Shown here piece by piece: positions 22,078-30,599 of a stretch of DNA of 40,887 bases. The notes below the pieces were generated by a model. The model did no database searches. It was not told where the DNA came from and worked only from the letters and a program-made list of their open reading frames with translations. Within the stretch, counting starts at the first letter, position 1. Each line of letters begins with the position of its first letter. Source of the stretch: Bacteroidales bacterium (GTDB lineage Bacteria > Bacteroidota > Bacteroidia > Bacteroidales > UBA3824); the NCBI GenBank assembly GCA_017645985.1, contig JAGCNK010000207.1, positions 1 through 40,887 on the forward strand, written 5' to 3'. The position numbers and the translations under genes were made by a program.

Positions 22078-23358
22078 ATGTCATATTTTTTCACATCAGA
22101 ATCAGTTTCTGAGGGACATCCCGACAAAGTGGCAGATCAGATTTCTGACGCACTTTTGGACGAATTTTTAAAACAGGACTCAGAAAGCAAGGTGGCTTGC
22201 GAAACTTTCGTTACCACCGGTCTTGCCGTTTTGGGTGGCGAGGTAAAAACAGAGGCTTATGTCGACGTGCAGCAGACTGCCCGCGACGTTATCAACCGAA
22301 TCGGCTACACCAAAGGCGAATATATGTTTGACGGCAACAGCTGCGGCGTGATTTCGGCTATCCACGGTCAGAGCCAGGATATCAACCGAGGCGTTGAGCG
22401 CGAAGACCTTGACAATCAAGGCGCTGGCGACCAGGGTATGATGTTCGGCTACGCTGTTAAAGAGTCGCAGAACCTTATGCCTTATAGCATCGAGCTGGCT
22501 CACAAGCTGCTTATCGAACTTGCAGCCATCCGCCGCGAGGGTAAGGAGATGACTTATCTCCGTCCCGACAGCAAGAGCCAGGTAACTATCGAATACGGCG
22601 ACAACAATGTTGCAAAACGTATCGACACTATCGTTATCTCTACTCAGCACGACGAGTTTATTAAGGCCGATACTGCCAAAAAACAGCTCAAGGCCGACAA
22701 GGATATGGTGGCAAAAATCACCGAGGATGTCCGCGACATTCTCATCCCCCGTCTTCTTAAAAAGCTCAGCGCCAAAGAAAAAGCTCTTTTCAAGGGCGAC
22801 TACAAACTGTTGGTTAACCCCACTGGCAAGTTTGTTATCGGCGGACCTCACGGCGATACCGGCCTCACAGGACGCAAGATTATCGTTGACACCTACGGCG
22901 GCAAGGGCGCACACGGCGGCGGAGCTTTCTCGGGCAAAGACCCCTCAAAGGTAGACCGCAGCGCAGCATACGCTACACGCCATATTGCCAAAAACTTAGT
23001 GGCAGCCGGCATTGCCGACGAGTGCTTGGTGCAGGTGGCTTACGCTATCGGCGTGGCTCAGCCCGTGGGCTTGTATGTTAACACTTACGGCACAAGCAAG
23101 GTAAAAATTAGCGACGGCGAAATTGCTGAGAAACTTCTCAAGATTTTCGACCTCCGTCCCGCCGCTATTATCCGCAGATTGAAACTTAAAAACCCAATCT
23201 TCTTGGATACAGCTGCTTACGGACATTTCGGCCGCGAACCTTACTCCAAAAAAGTGGAAGTTATCGAAAACGGCAAAAAGGTGAAAAAAGAGGTTGAGTT
23301 CTTCACTTGGGAAAAACTCGACTATGTGGACACTCTCAAAAAGGAGTTCGCCATTTAA
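22078..23358 (+). CDS. metK: S-adenosylmethionine synthetase
   Basis: MetK makes S-adenosylmethionine from methionine and ATP. The 426-aa protein begins FTSESVSEGHPDKVADQISDALLD, holding the ATP-binding His and Asp. The signature GQSQDINRGV is followed by GAGDQGMMFGYAV, then GGPHGDTGLTGRKIIVDTYG and GGGAFSGKDPSKVDRSAAY, the phosphate-binding loop region. It is about 40 residues longer than the E. coli enzyme, with inserts that are usual in Bacteroidota (for example KLSAKEKALFKGDYKLL). Its leader has a good promoter and a SAM-II-like element, so product feedback is likely. A terminator follows at 23391-23430. Confidence 0.97.
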   Translation: MSYFFTSESVSEGHPDKVADQISDALLDEFLKQDSESKVACETFVTTGLAVLGGEVKTEAYVDVQQTARDVINRIGYTKGEYMFDGNSCGVISAIHGQSQDINRGVEREDLDNQGAGDQGMMFGYAVKESQNLMPYSIELAHKLLIELAAIRREGKEMTYLRPDSKSQVTIEYGDNNVAKRIDTIVISTQHDEFIKADTAKKQLKADKDMVAKITEDVRDILIPRLLKKLSAKEKALFKGDYKLLVNPTGKFVIGGPHGDTGLTGRKIIVDTYGGKGAHGGGAFSGKDPSKVDRSAAYATRHIAKNLVAAGIADECLVQVAYAIGVAQPVGLYVNTYGTSKVKISDGEIAEKLLKIFDLRPAAIIRRLKLKNPIFLDTAAYGHFGREPYSKKVEVIENGKKVKKEVEFFTWEKLDYVDTLKKEFAI

Positions 23359-23390
23359 AACTTTTTTAACCTCTTGATACAATATTTGGC

Positions 23391-23430
23391 AAGGAATATG
23401 GTTATATAATTGTAATCATATTCCTTTCTT
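23391..23430 (+). terminator. Terminator after metK
   Basis: A 10-bp stem AAGGAATATG/CATATTCCTT (23391-23400 with 23417-23426) has a 16-nt AT-rich loop and a TCTT tail. It lies 32 nt after the metK stop. Confidence 0.6.
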
Positions 23431-23497
23431 TAAAAACAAAAAGGAAGTTTTTCCGTATAAAGATTTGGATGATAACAACCACGGTATAAATATCGAT

Positions 23498-23743
23498 ATG
23501 AAAAAGTCAAAATACATAAAATTCGCACTCTGCTTGGCGCTGGGCTGTTTCTTCAGCCTTGGTGTGTTTGCTGAAGATTACAATGGTGTCGGTGACGACC
23601 CAAACAAGGATGTGCCAAAAATTCCGATTCCAATTGATGGTGGAGTGTCTGTTTTGATAGCCGCAGGTGTTGGCTACGGTGTAAAAAAGTACCGTGACTA
23701 TCGTTTAAGTAAGAAGGATATCGAACCTCGTTGTTCTGAATAG
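23498..23743 (+). CDS. Minimal PID-CTERM sorting-signal protein
   Basis: This 81-aa protein has a signal peptide (residues 1-25, cleavage after VFA) and a PID-CTERM-type sorting region: the motif PID at 45-47 followed by GG, a hydrophobic helix VSVLIAAGVGYGV (50-62) and a basic KKYRDYR end. Such tripartite signals are cut by exosortases, transpeptidase-like membrane enzymes. Only about 19 residues lie between the two signals (EDYNGVGDDPNKDVPKIPI), so the mature product would be a very short acidic peptide. An unusual 12-residue tail (LSKKDIEPRCSE) follows the basic cluster. The frame also opens 11 codons earlier at 23465, but the ATG at 23498 directly gives the signal peptide. The exosortase-like gene begins 14 nt downstream. 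Confidence 0.82.
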   Translation: MKKSKYIKFALCLALGCFFSLGVFAEDYNGVGDDPNKDVPKIPIPIDGGVSVLIAAGVGYGVKKYRDYRLSKKDIEPRCSE

Positions 23744-23757
23744 GATAAAACCCTTTT

Positions 23758-24323
23758 ATGTCTTCAAAGTTTTATTGTAGTTGGTCTCCTTTGGGTAAGG
23801 CAGCTTTCAATATTGCTGTTGCGGGCTTGGTAGGTTTTGTTTTCTTCTTCTTCCTAAAAAAAATTACTTCTTCTTCAATCTTTACGAATATGGCGTCTAT
23901 TGCCTTACTGAGCTGATAGCCAATTCGGTAAAGTTTGTCCTTAATTTATTCGGCTTCAAATGCCTGACATTTGGCAAGATTATTTCCAACACCGACGGAG
24001 TGTCGCTTATTTTAGACCGCGGATGCGTTGGACGTAATGTGCTTGTGGTGTTTGCGGCTTTTATCATTGCCACTCCTGCCGAGGTTTGGCGAAAGTTTGC
24101 CTATATTGCCGCCGGACTTGCCGTTATCGTTTTGCTCAATGTGCTGCGTATTTCGTTGCTGATGTATGTGGGCACCTATCACAACGAGTGGTTTCACTTT
24201 GCCCACGAATATCTGTTTAAATACACGCTCTACGCTGGAGTGTTTTTGCTGTGGGTGCTGTGGATGAACAAGTTCAGGTCTTCATCTTCTTTTTCTTCGC
24301 CGCAGGAAAAAGCACATTGTTGA
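23758..24323 (+). CDS. Exosortase-family protein, interrupted by a frameshift at an A8 run
   Basis: Read as one protein this is 188 aa. ATG 23758 opens with MSSKFYCSWSPLGK and a hydrophobic helix. The frame then ends at a TGA near 23914 unless a -1 shift occurs at the eight-A run 23856-23863, after which translation continues to 24323. The second part has the exosortase catalytic set: Cys90 in LILDRGCVG, Arg131 in LLNVLRISLL, and His150 in HFAHEYLFKY, with several membrane helices. The adjacent PID-CTERM protein is its obvious substrate. The run contains the heptamer A AAA AAA in the right phase for slippage. A lost A in the assembly, polymerase slippage or a real mutation are all possible. 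The last 50 nt overlap the convergent GATase-like gene. Confidence 0.78.
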
Positions 24324-25530
24324 GTATCAGACGGTAGCCTGGCGAGTTTGGATGCAGGTCGAGGTCGGTGGGAGGATCGCCCACATAGTGCAGATAATCT
24401 TCGGGGTCGTGTCCGCCGTACCAGGTCCAAGTGCCTTTGCCGTATTCGCCGTGTATGTAGCGTGCTTCGTTGGCGGCTTTGTTTTCGCCCATAATCAGAA
24501 CTGAACTTTTCAGCACTTCCTTGCGGTACGATGTGGTCTGTCCCATAAATCCGTCGATAATGTTCTCATGGTTCTGACATAGCATAGTGGGCACAGGATC
24601 CCACTTGGCAGAAAATTCAAACAGTGAGAATATGTCGTTCTCTTTTTGCACGCGCCGTGTGGTGGTGGCGTCTATGTCGCTGTATTCGTACACGTTGGGG
24701 TTGAGCTCAAGACGAAAATCTTTGAATGCGAATGTGGCGCTGTAGTCGAGCTTGGCTTGGCAGTTGGGGTCTATCGGGTCGCCGTCGAACATTGGCTGGC
24801 AGATGTCGGTGTTTTCGGCGGCGAGGGCAATGTCGAAACTGTCGGTGGCACTGCACATTGCAAACATGAATCCGCCGTTTTCTACAAACTGCTTTATGGT
24901 TTTGGCTACTGCGAGTTTAAGCTTCGACACTTTGCTGTAGCCCATCTTCTGAGCCAGCGCGTTGAACTCGATCACCTGGTTTTTATACCACGGAACATTT
25001 TTGTACGATGCGTAGAATTTGCCGAACTGACCAGTGAAATCCTCGTGGTGAACGTGCAGCCAGTCGTATTTCGACAGTTCGCCTGTGAGAATCTCCTCGT
25101 CGTAAACCACCGTGTAGGGTATTTCGGCGTAGGTGAGCACAAGCATCACGGCATCGTCCCACGGCTTGTAGGTCTTGGGGGCGTATACTGCTATTTTGGG
25201 AGCTTTCTCAAGTTTGATATGCTCCATGTTAACATCGTTGCGCGAAATCTGAGCCAGAATGTTGTCGGCTGCGGCGTCGGGGATCTGCTGGAAACTTACG
25301 TTGCGCACCCTGCATATCGTGGCTATCTGGTCGGTGTAGTCGGTGAGAAAACTGCCTCCACGGTAGTTGAGCAGCCATTCTGCCGTTAATCCCGCCTCCA
25401 ATATGGTGTAGGTAACGCCGTATGCTTTGAGATGGTTGGTTTGTGTCTCGTCCATCGGGATGAGGATTTTCATCGCCTGACACTTCGCCACCGAAATCAA
25501 CGCTAACAATATGGCTGCTATCAGTTTCAT
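24274..25530 (-). CDS. Exported GATase-like protein, often labelled asparagine synthetase B in Bacteroidota
   Basis: This 418-aa protein has a signal peptide (MKLIAAILLALISVAKCQA). It seems to match a Bacteroidota family whose members commonly carry the label asparagine synthetase B by annotation transfer. No Cys1 glutaminase or synthetase domain is present, so that name should not be trusted. The body contains APKIAVYAPKTYKPWDDAV, YDEEILTGELSKYDWLHVHHEDF, and FVENGGFMFAMCSATDSFDIAL, where a nucleophile-elbow-like G-G-F-M-F-A-M-C resembles class I GATase-like folds. The end has HGEYGKGTWTWYGGHDPEDY, similar to ThuA-like proteins. It lies 6 nt after dnaB on the same strand. The function is unknown; likely periplasmic. 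Confidence 0.78.
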   Translation of the reverse strand: MKLIAAILLALISVAKCQAMKILIPMDETQTNHLKAYGVTYTILEAGLTAEWLLNYRGGSFLTDYTDQIATICRVRNVSFQQIPDAAADNILAQISRNDVNMEHIKLEKAPKIAVYAPKTYKPWDDAVMLVLTYAEIPYTVVYDEEILTGELSKYDWLHVHHEDFTGQFGKFYASYKNVPWYKNQVIEFNALAQKMGYSKVSKLKLAVAKTIKQFVENGGFMFAMCSATDSFDIALAAENTDICQPMFDGDPIDPNCQAKLDYSATFAFKDFRLELNPNVYEYSDIDATTTRRVQKENDIFSLFEFSAKWDPVPTMLCQNHENIIDGFMGQTTSYRKEVLKSSVLIMGENKAANEARYIHGEYGKGTWTWYGGHDPEDYLHYVGDPPTDLDLHPNSPGYRLILNNVLFPAAKKKKMKT

Positions 25531-25536
25531 GACTTT

Positions 25537-27138
25537 TTAGAATGGAGCTTCGCCGGTGTTGCCCATCGGCGGTTGATATTGAGGTTGCTGTTGTGGAGCA
25601 AAGGGGTCGTAGTCGCTTACGCCCATATCAGCACCCATCATCGGAATGCCTGCCATCGGGTCGGACGCTCCTCCGCCGTTCATTTTGCTTACAAATGTCT
25701 GCGTTATCTGTCCCGAGTCGTCAGATACCATAAGTCCTTGATTGTCCCACTCTTCGAATCGTGCAAACTCGGCACGGAAATGTAGGTTGACATCTTCCAA
25801 TGCGCCGTTACGGTGCTTGGCTATGATTATCTGTCCGAGACCTTCGGTAGAGTTGCCCTGCTCGTCTTGCATAATGCCGAACTTTTCGGGACGGTGGATG
25901 AAGCATACAATGTCGGCGTCCTGCTCTATCGCACCAGATTCACGGAGGTCGCTCAGCTGAGGACGCTTGTCGCCGGCACGCATTTCTACCTGACGGCTCA
26001 ACTGCGAAAGTGCAATGATAGGAATGTTCAACTCTTTGGCTATAGCCTTGATACCACGAGAGATAGTTGACACCTCCTGCTCGCGGTTGCCTCGTACCTC
26101 GGGCGGACCGGTCATAAGCTGCAGGTAGTCGATGATTACCATCTCTATGTTGTGCTGCATTTTCAGGCGGCGGCACTTGGCACGCAGCTCAAAGAGCGAA
26201 ATGCCCGCTGTGTCGTCGATATATAGGGGTGCGCCTTCAAGGTTCTTGATTTTCTTTTCGAGCTGCATCCATTCAAAGTCCTCAAGCTTGCCGGTGCGTA
26301 TCTTGTCAGACGGAAGCTCGGTTTCGGATACGATAAGACGGTTGACAAGCTGCACCGCCGACATCTCGAGTGAGAATATCGCCACGGGTACTTTGTGGTA
26401 AACAGTCATATTGCGTGCCATAGAGAGCACAAACGCGGTCTTACCCATTGACGGACGGGCTGCCACCACAATCATATCGCTTCGCTGCCAGCCTTGTGTT
26501 ATTCGGTCGAGCGATGTAAAGCCCGAAGGCACGCCGCTGAGACCGTCGGTGCGTTTGCTTGCCTCCTCCAACTGCGCCATTGCCTCTTTGAGCACTTGGT
26601 CCATGCTCTGAGTGTCGTTTTTGATATTGCCGTAGGCTAGGTCGAAGATTTTTTTCTCCGAGAAGTTGAGCAGGTCGTCCACGTCGCTGCCAAGGTCGTA
26701 CGCCTTGTTCTCGATTTCGGACGCTACCTTGATAAGCTCGCGCTGGATATATTTCTGAGCAATGATGCGTGCGTGAAACTCCAAGTGAGCCGCGCTACCC
26801 ACACGCTCGGTAAGCGACGCTATATAGTACGCTCCGCCAATATCTTCCAGTTCGCCCTTGGCTCTGAGCCTCTCGCTCACCGTGTAGATGTCGATGGGCA
26901 GGTGCTCGGTGGAGAGCTGGATGATTACCTCGAAAATCTTTTTGTGTTTGTCGGAATAGAAACTTTCGGGCTTGAGAATGTTCATCACCTCAATTTCGGA
27001 ACCCTTCTCGAGCATAATGGCACCGAGAACCAAGCCTTCGAGCTCTTCTGCCTCGGGTGGCTTGCGTCCGTATTGGGCGTTGATGTCGATGATGTCCTGC
27101 TGTTTCTTTTTCGGACCCTGGCTGTTGTAGGATGGCAT
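25537..27138 (-). CDS. dnaB: Replicative DNA helicase DnaB
   Basis: DnaB is the hexameric 5'-3' helicase at the replication fork. The 533-aa protein has the N-terminal helical domain (PPEAEELEGLVLGAIML, AHLEFHARIIAQKYIQREL), a linker helix, and a RecA-like motor with Walker A ARPSMGKTAF (about 227-236). The motor also shows MVIIDYLQLM (Walker B) and ALSQLSRQVE, followed by QLSDLRESGAIEQDADIV, all normal. After the catalytic domain a tail of roughly 60 residues rich in Met, Gly, Gln and Pro (for example GIPMMGADMG, PQQQPQYQPP) looks disordered; tails like this occur in some Bacteroidota DnaBs. It is 19 nt downstream of accA. Confidence 0.97.
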   Translation of the reverse strand: MPSYNSQGPKKKQQDIIDINAQYGRKPPEAEELEGLVLGAIMLEKGSEIEVMNILKPESFYSDKHKKIFEVIIQLSTEHLPIDIYTVSERLRAKGELEDIGGAYYIASLTERVGSAAHLEFHARIIAQKYIQRELIKVASEIENKAYDLGSDVDDLLNFSEKKIFDLAYGNIKNDTQSMDQVLKEAMAQLEEASKRTDGLSGVPSGFTSLDRITQGWQRSDMIVVAARPSMGKTAFVLSMARNMTVYHKVPVAIFSLEMSAVQLVNRLIVSETELPSDKIRTGKLEDFEWMQLEKKIKNLEGAPLYIDDTAGISLFELRAKCRRLKMQHNIEMVIIDYLQLMTGPPEVRGNREQEVSTISRGIKAIAKELNIPIIALSQLSRQVEMRAGDKRPQLSDLRESGAIEQDADIVCFIHRPEKFGIMQDEQGNSTEGLGQIIIAKHRNGALEDVNLHFRAEFARFEEWDNQGLMVSDDSGQITQTFVSKMNGGGASDPMAGIPMMGADMGVSDYDPFAPQQQPQYQPPMGNTGEAPF

Positions 27139-27157
27139 CGCGCTGATTTACTTTTTT

Positions 27158-28111
27158 TTAGTTTTCACAAAATACGCCCATGCCGGCGAATTTATCGAGA
27201 CGCTCTTTGATAAGCTGCTCGGTGGGTATTTTTTTCAGTGCTTCGAGATTTTCGATTATTGTGCGCTTTACGGTCTTGAATATTTCTTCGGGATTGTTGT
27301 GCGCTCCTCCCAATGGTTCCTTGATGATGCCGTCGATGAGACCGTTTTTGTACATATCCTCGGCAGACAGCTTGAGGGCCTCGGCTGCGTCGCGTTTGAA
27401 GTCCCAGCTGCGCCATAGAATGCTTGAGCAAGATTCGGGAGCGATAACCGAGTACCAGGTGTTTTCGAGCATGAAAACCTTGTCGCCCACGCCGATGCCG
27501 ATAGCGCCGCCCGACGCGCCTTCGCCGATAACTATGCAGATGATAGGCACTTTGATGCGGAACATCTCGTAAATGTTGCGGGCAATAGCCTCAGCCTGTC
27601 CGCGCTCCTCAGCCTCTGCGCCCGGATATGCGCCGGGAGTGTCGATGAAGGTGACGATAGGTTTGTTGAATTTTTCGGCCATACGCATGAGGCGGAGAGC
27701 CTTGCGGTAGCCTTCGGGATTGGCCATACCAAAGTTGCGGTACTGGCGCATCTTGGTGTTGACGCCCTTCTGCTGACCTACGAACATAATGCTCTGGTCG
27801 CCGATAGTGCCCCATCCGCCTACCATAGCGGTGTCGTCCTTGATCTGACGGTCGCCGTGAAGCTCGATGAAGTCGTCGCAGATGGCGTTGATATATGCCA
27901 ATGTGTATGGACGTTCGGGATGTCTTGAAACTTGAACCCTCTGCCACGGAGTGAGATTCTCGTAAATCTCCTTGCGGGTAGTTTCTATTTTGTTCTGCAA
28001 GTCGGCGATGGTCTGGTCAATATCTACCGAGCCAGCTTCCTTTATCTCCTTGGCTTTTGCCAACTGGTTCTCTAATTCCTGTATTGGTTGTTCAAATTCA
28101 AGCAGTTGCAT
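27158..28111 (-). CDS. accA: Acetyl-CoA carboxylase carboxyltransferase subunit alpha
   Basis: AccA with AccD transfers the carboxyl group from carboxybiotin to acetyl-CoA, the committed step of fatty acid synthesis. The 317-aa protein shows LEFEQPIQELENQLAKAKE at the start, then TPWQRVQVSRHPERPYTL and FIELHGDRQIKDD. The crotonase-like core is VTFIDTPGAYPGAEAEERGQAEAIARN with VIGEGASGGAIGIGVGD and the C-terminal LSAEDMYKNGLIDGII. The length is typical. A TAATTTTG element lies 40 nt upstream. It heads accA-dnaB-GATase-like. Confidence 0.97.
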   Translation of the reverse strand: MQLLEFEQPIQELENQLAKAKEIKEAGSVDIDQTIADLQNKIETTRKEIYENLTPWQRVQVSRHPERPYTLAYINAICDDFIELHGDRQIKDDTAMVGGWGTIGDQSIMFVGQQKGVNTKMRQYRNFGMANPEGYRKALRLMRMAEKFNKPIVTFIDTPGAYPGAEAEERGQAEAIARNIYEMFRIKVPIICIVIGEGASGGAIGIGVGDKVFMLENTWYSVIAPESCSSILWRSWDFKRDAAEALKLSAEDMYKNGLIDGIIKEPLGGAHNNPEEIFKTVKRTIIENLEALKKIPTEQLIKERLDKFAGMGVFCEN

Positions 28112-28150
28112 AAATTTTCTTTTTAATAATTAACTTTTTGTGTCGGTGTG

Positions 28151-28158
28151 CAAAATTA
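28151..28158 (-). promoter_or_regulatory. -7 element for accA (TAATTTTG)
   Basis: The minus strand reads TAATTTTG, an exact match, predicting a leader of about 33 nt before accA. Confidence 0.6.
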
Positions 28159-28191
28159 ATAAAAATCGGTAAAAACAACGAAATTTTTCGG

Positions 28192-28228
28192 GCAAAATAG
28201 TTGCTATATTCTTTTGTGAATATTTTGC
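28192..28228. repeat. Inverted repeat in the accA/unknown-gene divergent gap
   Basis: GCAAAATA (28192-28199) and TATTTTGC (28221-28228) form an 8-bp inverted repeat around 21 nt. It lies in the otherwise AT-rich divergent gap 28112-28357, where I found no gene. It could be an operator or chance in AT-rich DNA. Confidence 0.3.
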
Positions 28229-28357
28229 TGGTTTGTATTGTATTTGCGATATATTTCTATAATTATTTTCTTTTATTATATTGTGCTAAACAATTATTCC
28301 ACTATGTTATCTTTTTTAGATAGTCATTTAGTGTATTTACGGTTTTTGTAAATTTTT

Positions 28358-28388
28358 TTTGCAAATTCGTAATTGTTGTTTAACTTTA
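28358..28388 (+). promoter_or_regulatory. Promoter of the 28406-29026 gene
   Basis: TTTG (28358-28361), a 19-bp spacer and TAACTTTA (28381-28388; one mismatch from TAnnTTTG) form a standard arrangement. It overlaps the upstream ATG at 28388 and so supports the ATG at 28406 as start. Confidence 0.5.
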
Positions 28389-28405
28389 TGGCAAAATTAA
28401 GAGCT

Positions 28406-29026
28406 ATGAAACGCAACTTTTGTTTTAGCCAGCAGCAACTTATAAACCGTGCCTTGAAGCTCTCAGCGGCGTGTGAGCGCGATTTGTCGCGTCTTACCAA
28501 TATCGGTTTCACTCCCGATATGCTCAAAAACCTTACCGAAATGAACGCCGAATTTATGAGAATGAACCCCGACCGTGGTTTTTTGAAAGAGATTGCCACC
28601 CTTACCGACAGGCGCAAGGCTATTAAGAAGGAGATTGTGAAGCAGATACGCATTATACAGCTTCGTCTCGAAATTCTTGGCTGTCAGCAGTCGGATATTT
28701 ATAACTTGCTGAAAAACATCAAGGTGCACAATGTTTCTGATGAGGTTTTCCTTAGTGGAATGAGGCAGATACAGAGTTGCGGCGTAAAGCTTTGCTCTAT
28801 GGGTGTTTCTGCCTCGCTCACAGGCACGCTCAACGGACTTATCAACGATTTTAAAAAGCAACTGGAATCGCTTGCGAAACTCAACGCCGACCGCAAGAAC
28901 GACAGCGAAAGCCGTATCTCCCTGGCAAACAATATTATTTCGCTTATGGGCAGAATATGCAAGATGGGCAAACTGCTCTGGAAAGATACCGACGAGGCTA
29001 AATACAAAGATTATGTGCTGTATTGA
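28406..29026 (+). CDS. Helix-rich protein of unknown function
   Basis: This 206-aa cytosolic protein is not recognised. It is strongly charged and predicted to be mostly helical (for example LTDRRKAIKKEIVKQIRIIQ, KKQLESLAKLNADRKNDSES), with no signal peptide or membrane segment. Cys and Met are frequent for its size. The start at 28406 (MKRNFCFSQQQL) is preferred because the better ATG at 28388 overlaps the inferred -7 element; the frame is open back to a TTG at 28373. It stands alone, divergent from accA and convergent with radA across a 177-nt gap that holds a structured inverted repeat. It may be a lineage-specific protein. Confidence 0.68.
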   Translation: MKRNFCFSQQQLINRALKLSAACERDLSRLTNIGFTPDMLKNLTEMNAEFMRMNPDRGFLKEIATLTDRRKAIKKEIVKQIRIIQLRLEILGCQQSDIYNLLKNIKVHNVSDEVFLSGMRQIQSCGVKLCSMGVSASLTGTLNGLINDFKKQLESLAKLNADRKNDSESRISLANNIISLMGRICKMGKLLWKDTDEAKYKDYVLY

Positions 29027-29124
29027 TTTGTTGTTTTAAATTGCTTAAAATAATACTATGCATTACATATTGTATTTTATTCACGGTTAATTATTTACTC
29101 TGATTTTATTATTTAAACCTATAA

Positions 29125-29188
29125 TTCACATTTGTATTATGATAATTTGCTAATTATCTATAATTGTAAACATCGATACAAATGTGAA
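29125..29188. repeat. 64-bp nested inverted repeat between convergent genes
   Basis: Outer arms of 13 bp, TTCACATTTGTAT (29125-29137) and its exact complement (29176-29188), enclose 38 bp. Inside, GATAATT (29141-29147) and AATTATC (29152-29158) form a second hairpin. There is no T tract on either strand. It fills the gap between the unknown gene and the radA stop at 29204. Confidence 0.6.
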
Positions 29189-29203
29189 CGATGCAGTCGA
29201 GAG

Positions 29204-30580
29204 CTATGCGTGGGCGGTATTTTTGCGTACAAACAGCAGACGAAACACCTCTTCGATTTTTGATACTGTGGTAATATCAATGGTGTGGCGAATGTTTTCA
29301 ATATTTTTGTTGTGCGCCGACGAGATGATAATCTTCTTGAATCCGATTTTTTCTGCCTCGGCAATTCGCTGCTCCACTCGTGACACGGGACGGATTTCGC
29401 CGGTGAGTCCCACCTCGCCAGCAAAGCACACGTCGTGCGGAATGGCTATGTCGAGGTCGCTGCTTAGCACTGCCGTTATTACCGAAAGGTCCATTGCCGG
29501 GTCGTTGATTTTGATGCCGCCCGCAATGTTGAGAAACACGTCTTTGGTGTTGAGGCGGAAACCGCAGCGGCGTTCCAATACAGCCAGCAGCATGTTTAAT
29601 CGTTTGGCGTCGAATCCTGTGGTGCTTCGCTGCGGCACTCCGTATGCCGCTGTGCTTACAAGGCTCTGCACTTCGATCAAGAACGGACGCAATCCTTCCA
29701 CCGCCGCCGTAACTGTTACGCCCGGCGTGTCGTTGTCGTGATGGTGTATGAGCAGTTCGCCTGGGTTCGACACCTGACGCAGTCCGTCGCTTAGCATCTC
29801 AAAGATGCCCACTTCGGATGTAGTGCCAAAACGGTTTTTGATTCCGCGCAGCACACGGTACACGTGCGAGCTGTCGCCTTCGAACTGGAGAACCGTGTCT
29901 ACCATGTGTTCCAGTATCTTTGGTCCTGCTATGTTGCCGTCCTTGTTGATATGTCCGATGAGGATGATGGGCACGTTGTTTTCCTTGGCAAAGCGTATCA
30001 GCATGTCGGCACATTCGCGAATCTGGGTTACAGTTCCAGGTGCCGATTCGGCGTTTTGTGTGCGCAGGGTCTGTATCGAGTCGATGATTACGAGCGACGG
30101 GTTGGTCTGTCGTATTGCGGGAATAATGTTTTCAACTGTTACCTCACATAGTATCAGGCAGTTGTCGGAAGTTTTTTTGATGCGGTCGGCACGTAGCTTT
30201 ATTTGCGACGCGCTTTCCTCGCCCGAAACGTATAATGTCTGCTGCGGAATGTTGAGGGCTATCTGAATGGAGAGGGTGGACTTGCCGATGCCGGGTTCGC
30301 CGCCGATGAGTATTACAGAGCCGGGAACAATGCCGCCGCCGAGCACGCGGTTAAATTCGGTGTTGTTGGTGTCGATGCGTTCAGCGGTGTTGGTCTCTAT
30401 TTCGGAGATCCTCACCGGCTTAGCCTCGCTTAATGCGTTGGGCGACAGTCCGTTTTTGGGACCTGCCGACACTATTTCCTCCACGTAGGTGTTCCACTGC
30501 TGGCACGATGGACATTTGCCTACCCATTTGGGCGACACCGCGCCGCAGTTTTGACATATATATACGTTTTTTTGCTTCAT
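29204..30580 (-). CDS. radA: DNA repair protein RadA
   Basis: RadA (Sms) is a RecA-like helicase that promotes branch migration during recombinational repair. The start was set at 30580 (MKQKNVYICQNCG), giving 458 aa. The N-terminal zinc finger CQNCGAVSPKWVGKCPSCQQW has both Cys pairs. The RecA-like core has Walker A GGEPGIGKSTL and Walker B-like LVIIDSIQTL. The RadA-specific KNRFG motif occurs in RGIKNRFGTTSEVGIF. The C-terminal Lon-like domain is visible in VFLNIAGGIKINDPAMDL, FAGEVGLTGEIRPV and EKIGFKKIIISSAH. It lies 19 nt downstream of the large lipoprotein gene. Confidence 0.96.
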   Translation of the reverse strand: MKQKNVYICQNCGAVSPKWVGKCPSCQQWNTYVEEIVSAGPKNGLSPNALSEAKPVRISEIETNTAERIDTNNTEFNRVLGGGIVPGSVILIGGEPGIGKSTLSIQIALNIPQQTLYVSGEESASQIKLRADRIKKTSDNCLILCEVTVENIIPAIRQTNPSLVIIDSIQTLRTQNAESAPGTVTQIRECADMLIRFAKENNVPIILIGHINKDGNIAGPKILEHMVDTVLQFEGDSSHVYRVLRGIKNRFGTTSEVGIFEMLSDGLRQVSNPGELLIHHHDNDTPGVTVTAAVEGLRPFLIEVQSLVSTAAYGVPQRSTTGFDAKRLNMLLAVLERRCGFRLNTKDVFLNIAGGIKINDPAMDLSVITAVLSSDLDIAIPHDVCFAGEVGLTGEIRPVSRVEQRIAEAEKIGFKKIIISSAHNKNIENIRHTIDITTVSKIEEVFRLLFVRKNTAHA

Positions 30581-30599
30581 TGTCAATTGTTTAGGAGTG

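Noticed and set aside
24000..24323. A separate 107-aa gene starting with GTG at 24000.
   Set aside because: The frame is open to the left as far as 23799, and the upstream codons encode a good exosortase N-terminal half. The GTG is internal, and the fragment would lack the first membrane helices.
24274..25530. Asparagine synthetase B.
   Set aside because: The label is common for such Bacteroidota proteins, but the sequence has a signal peptide and neither an N-terminal Cys glutaminase nor a synthetase domain.
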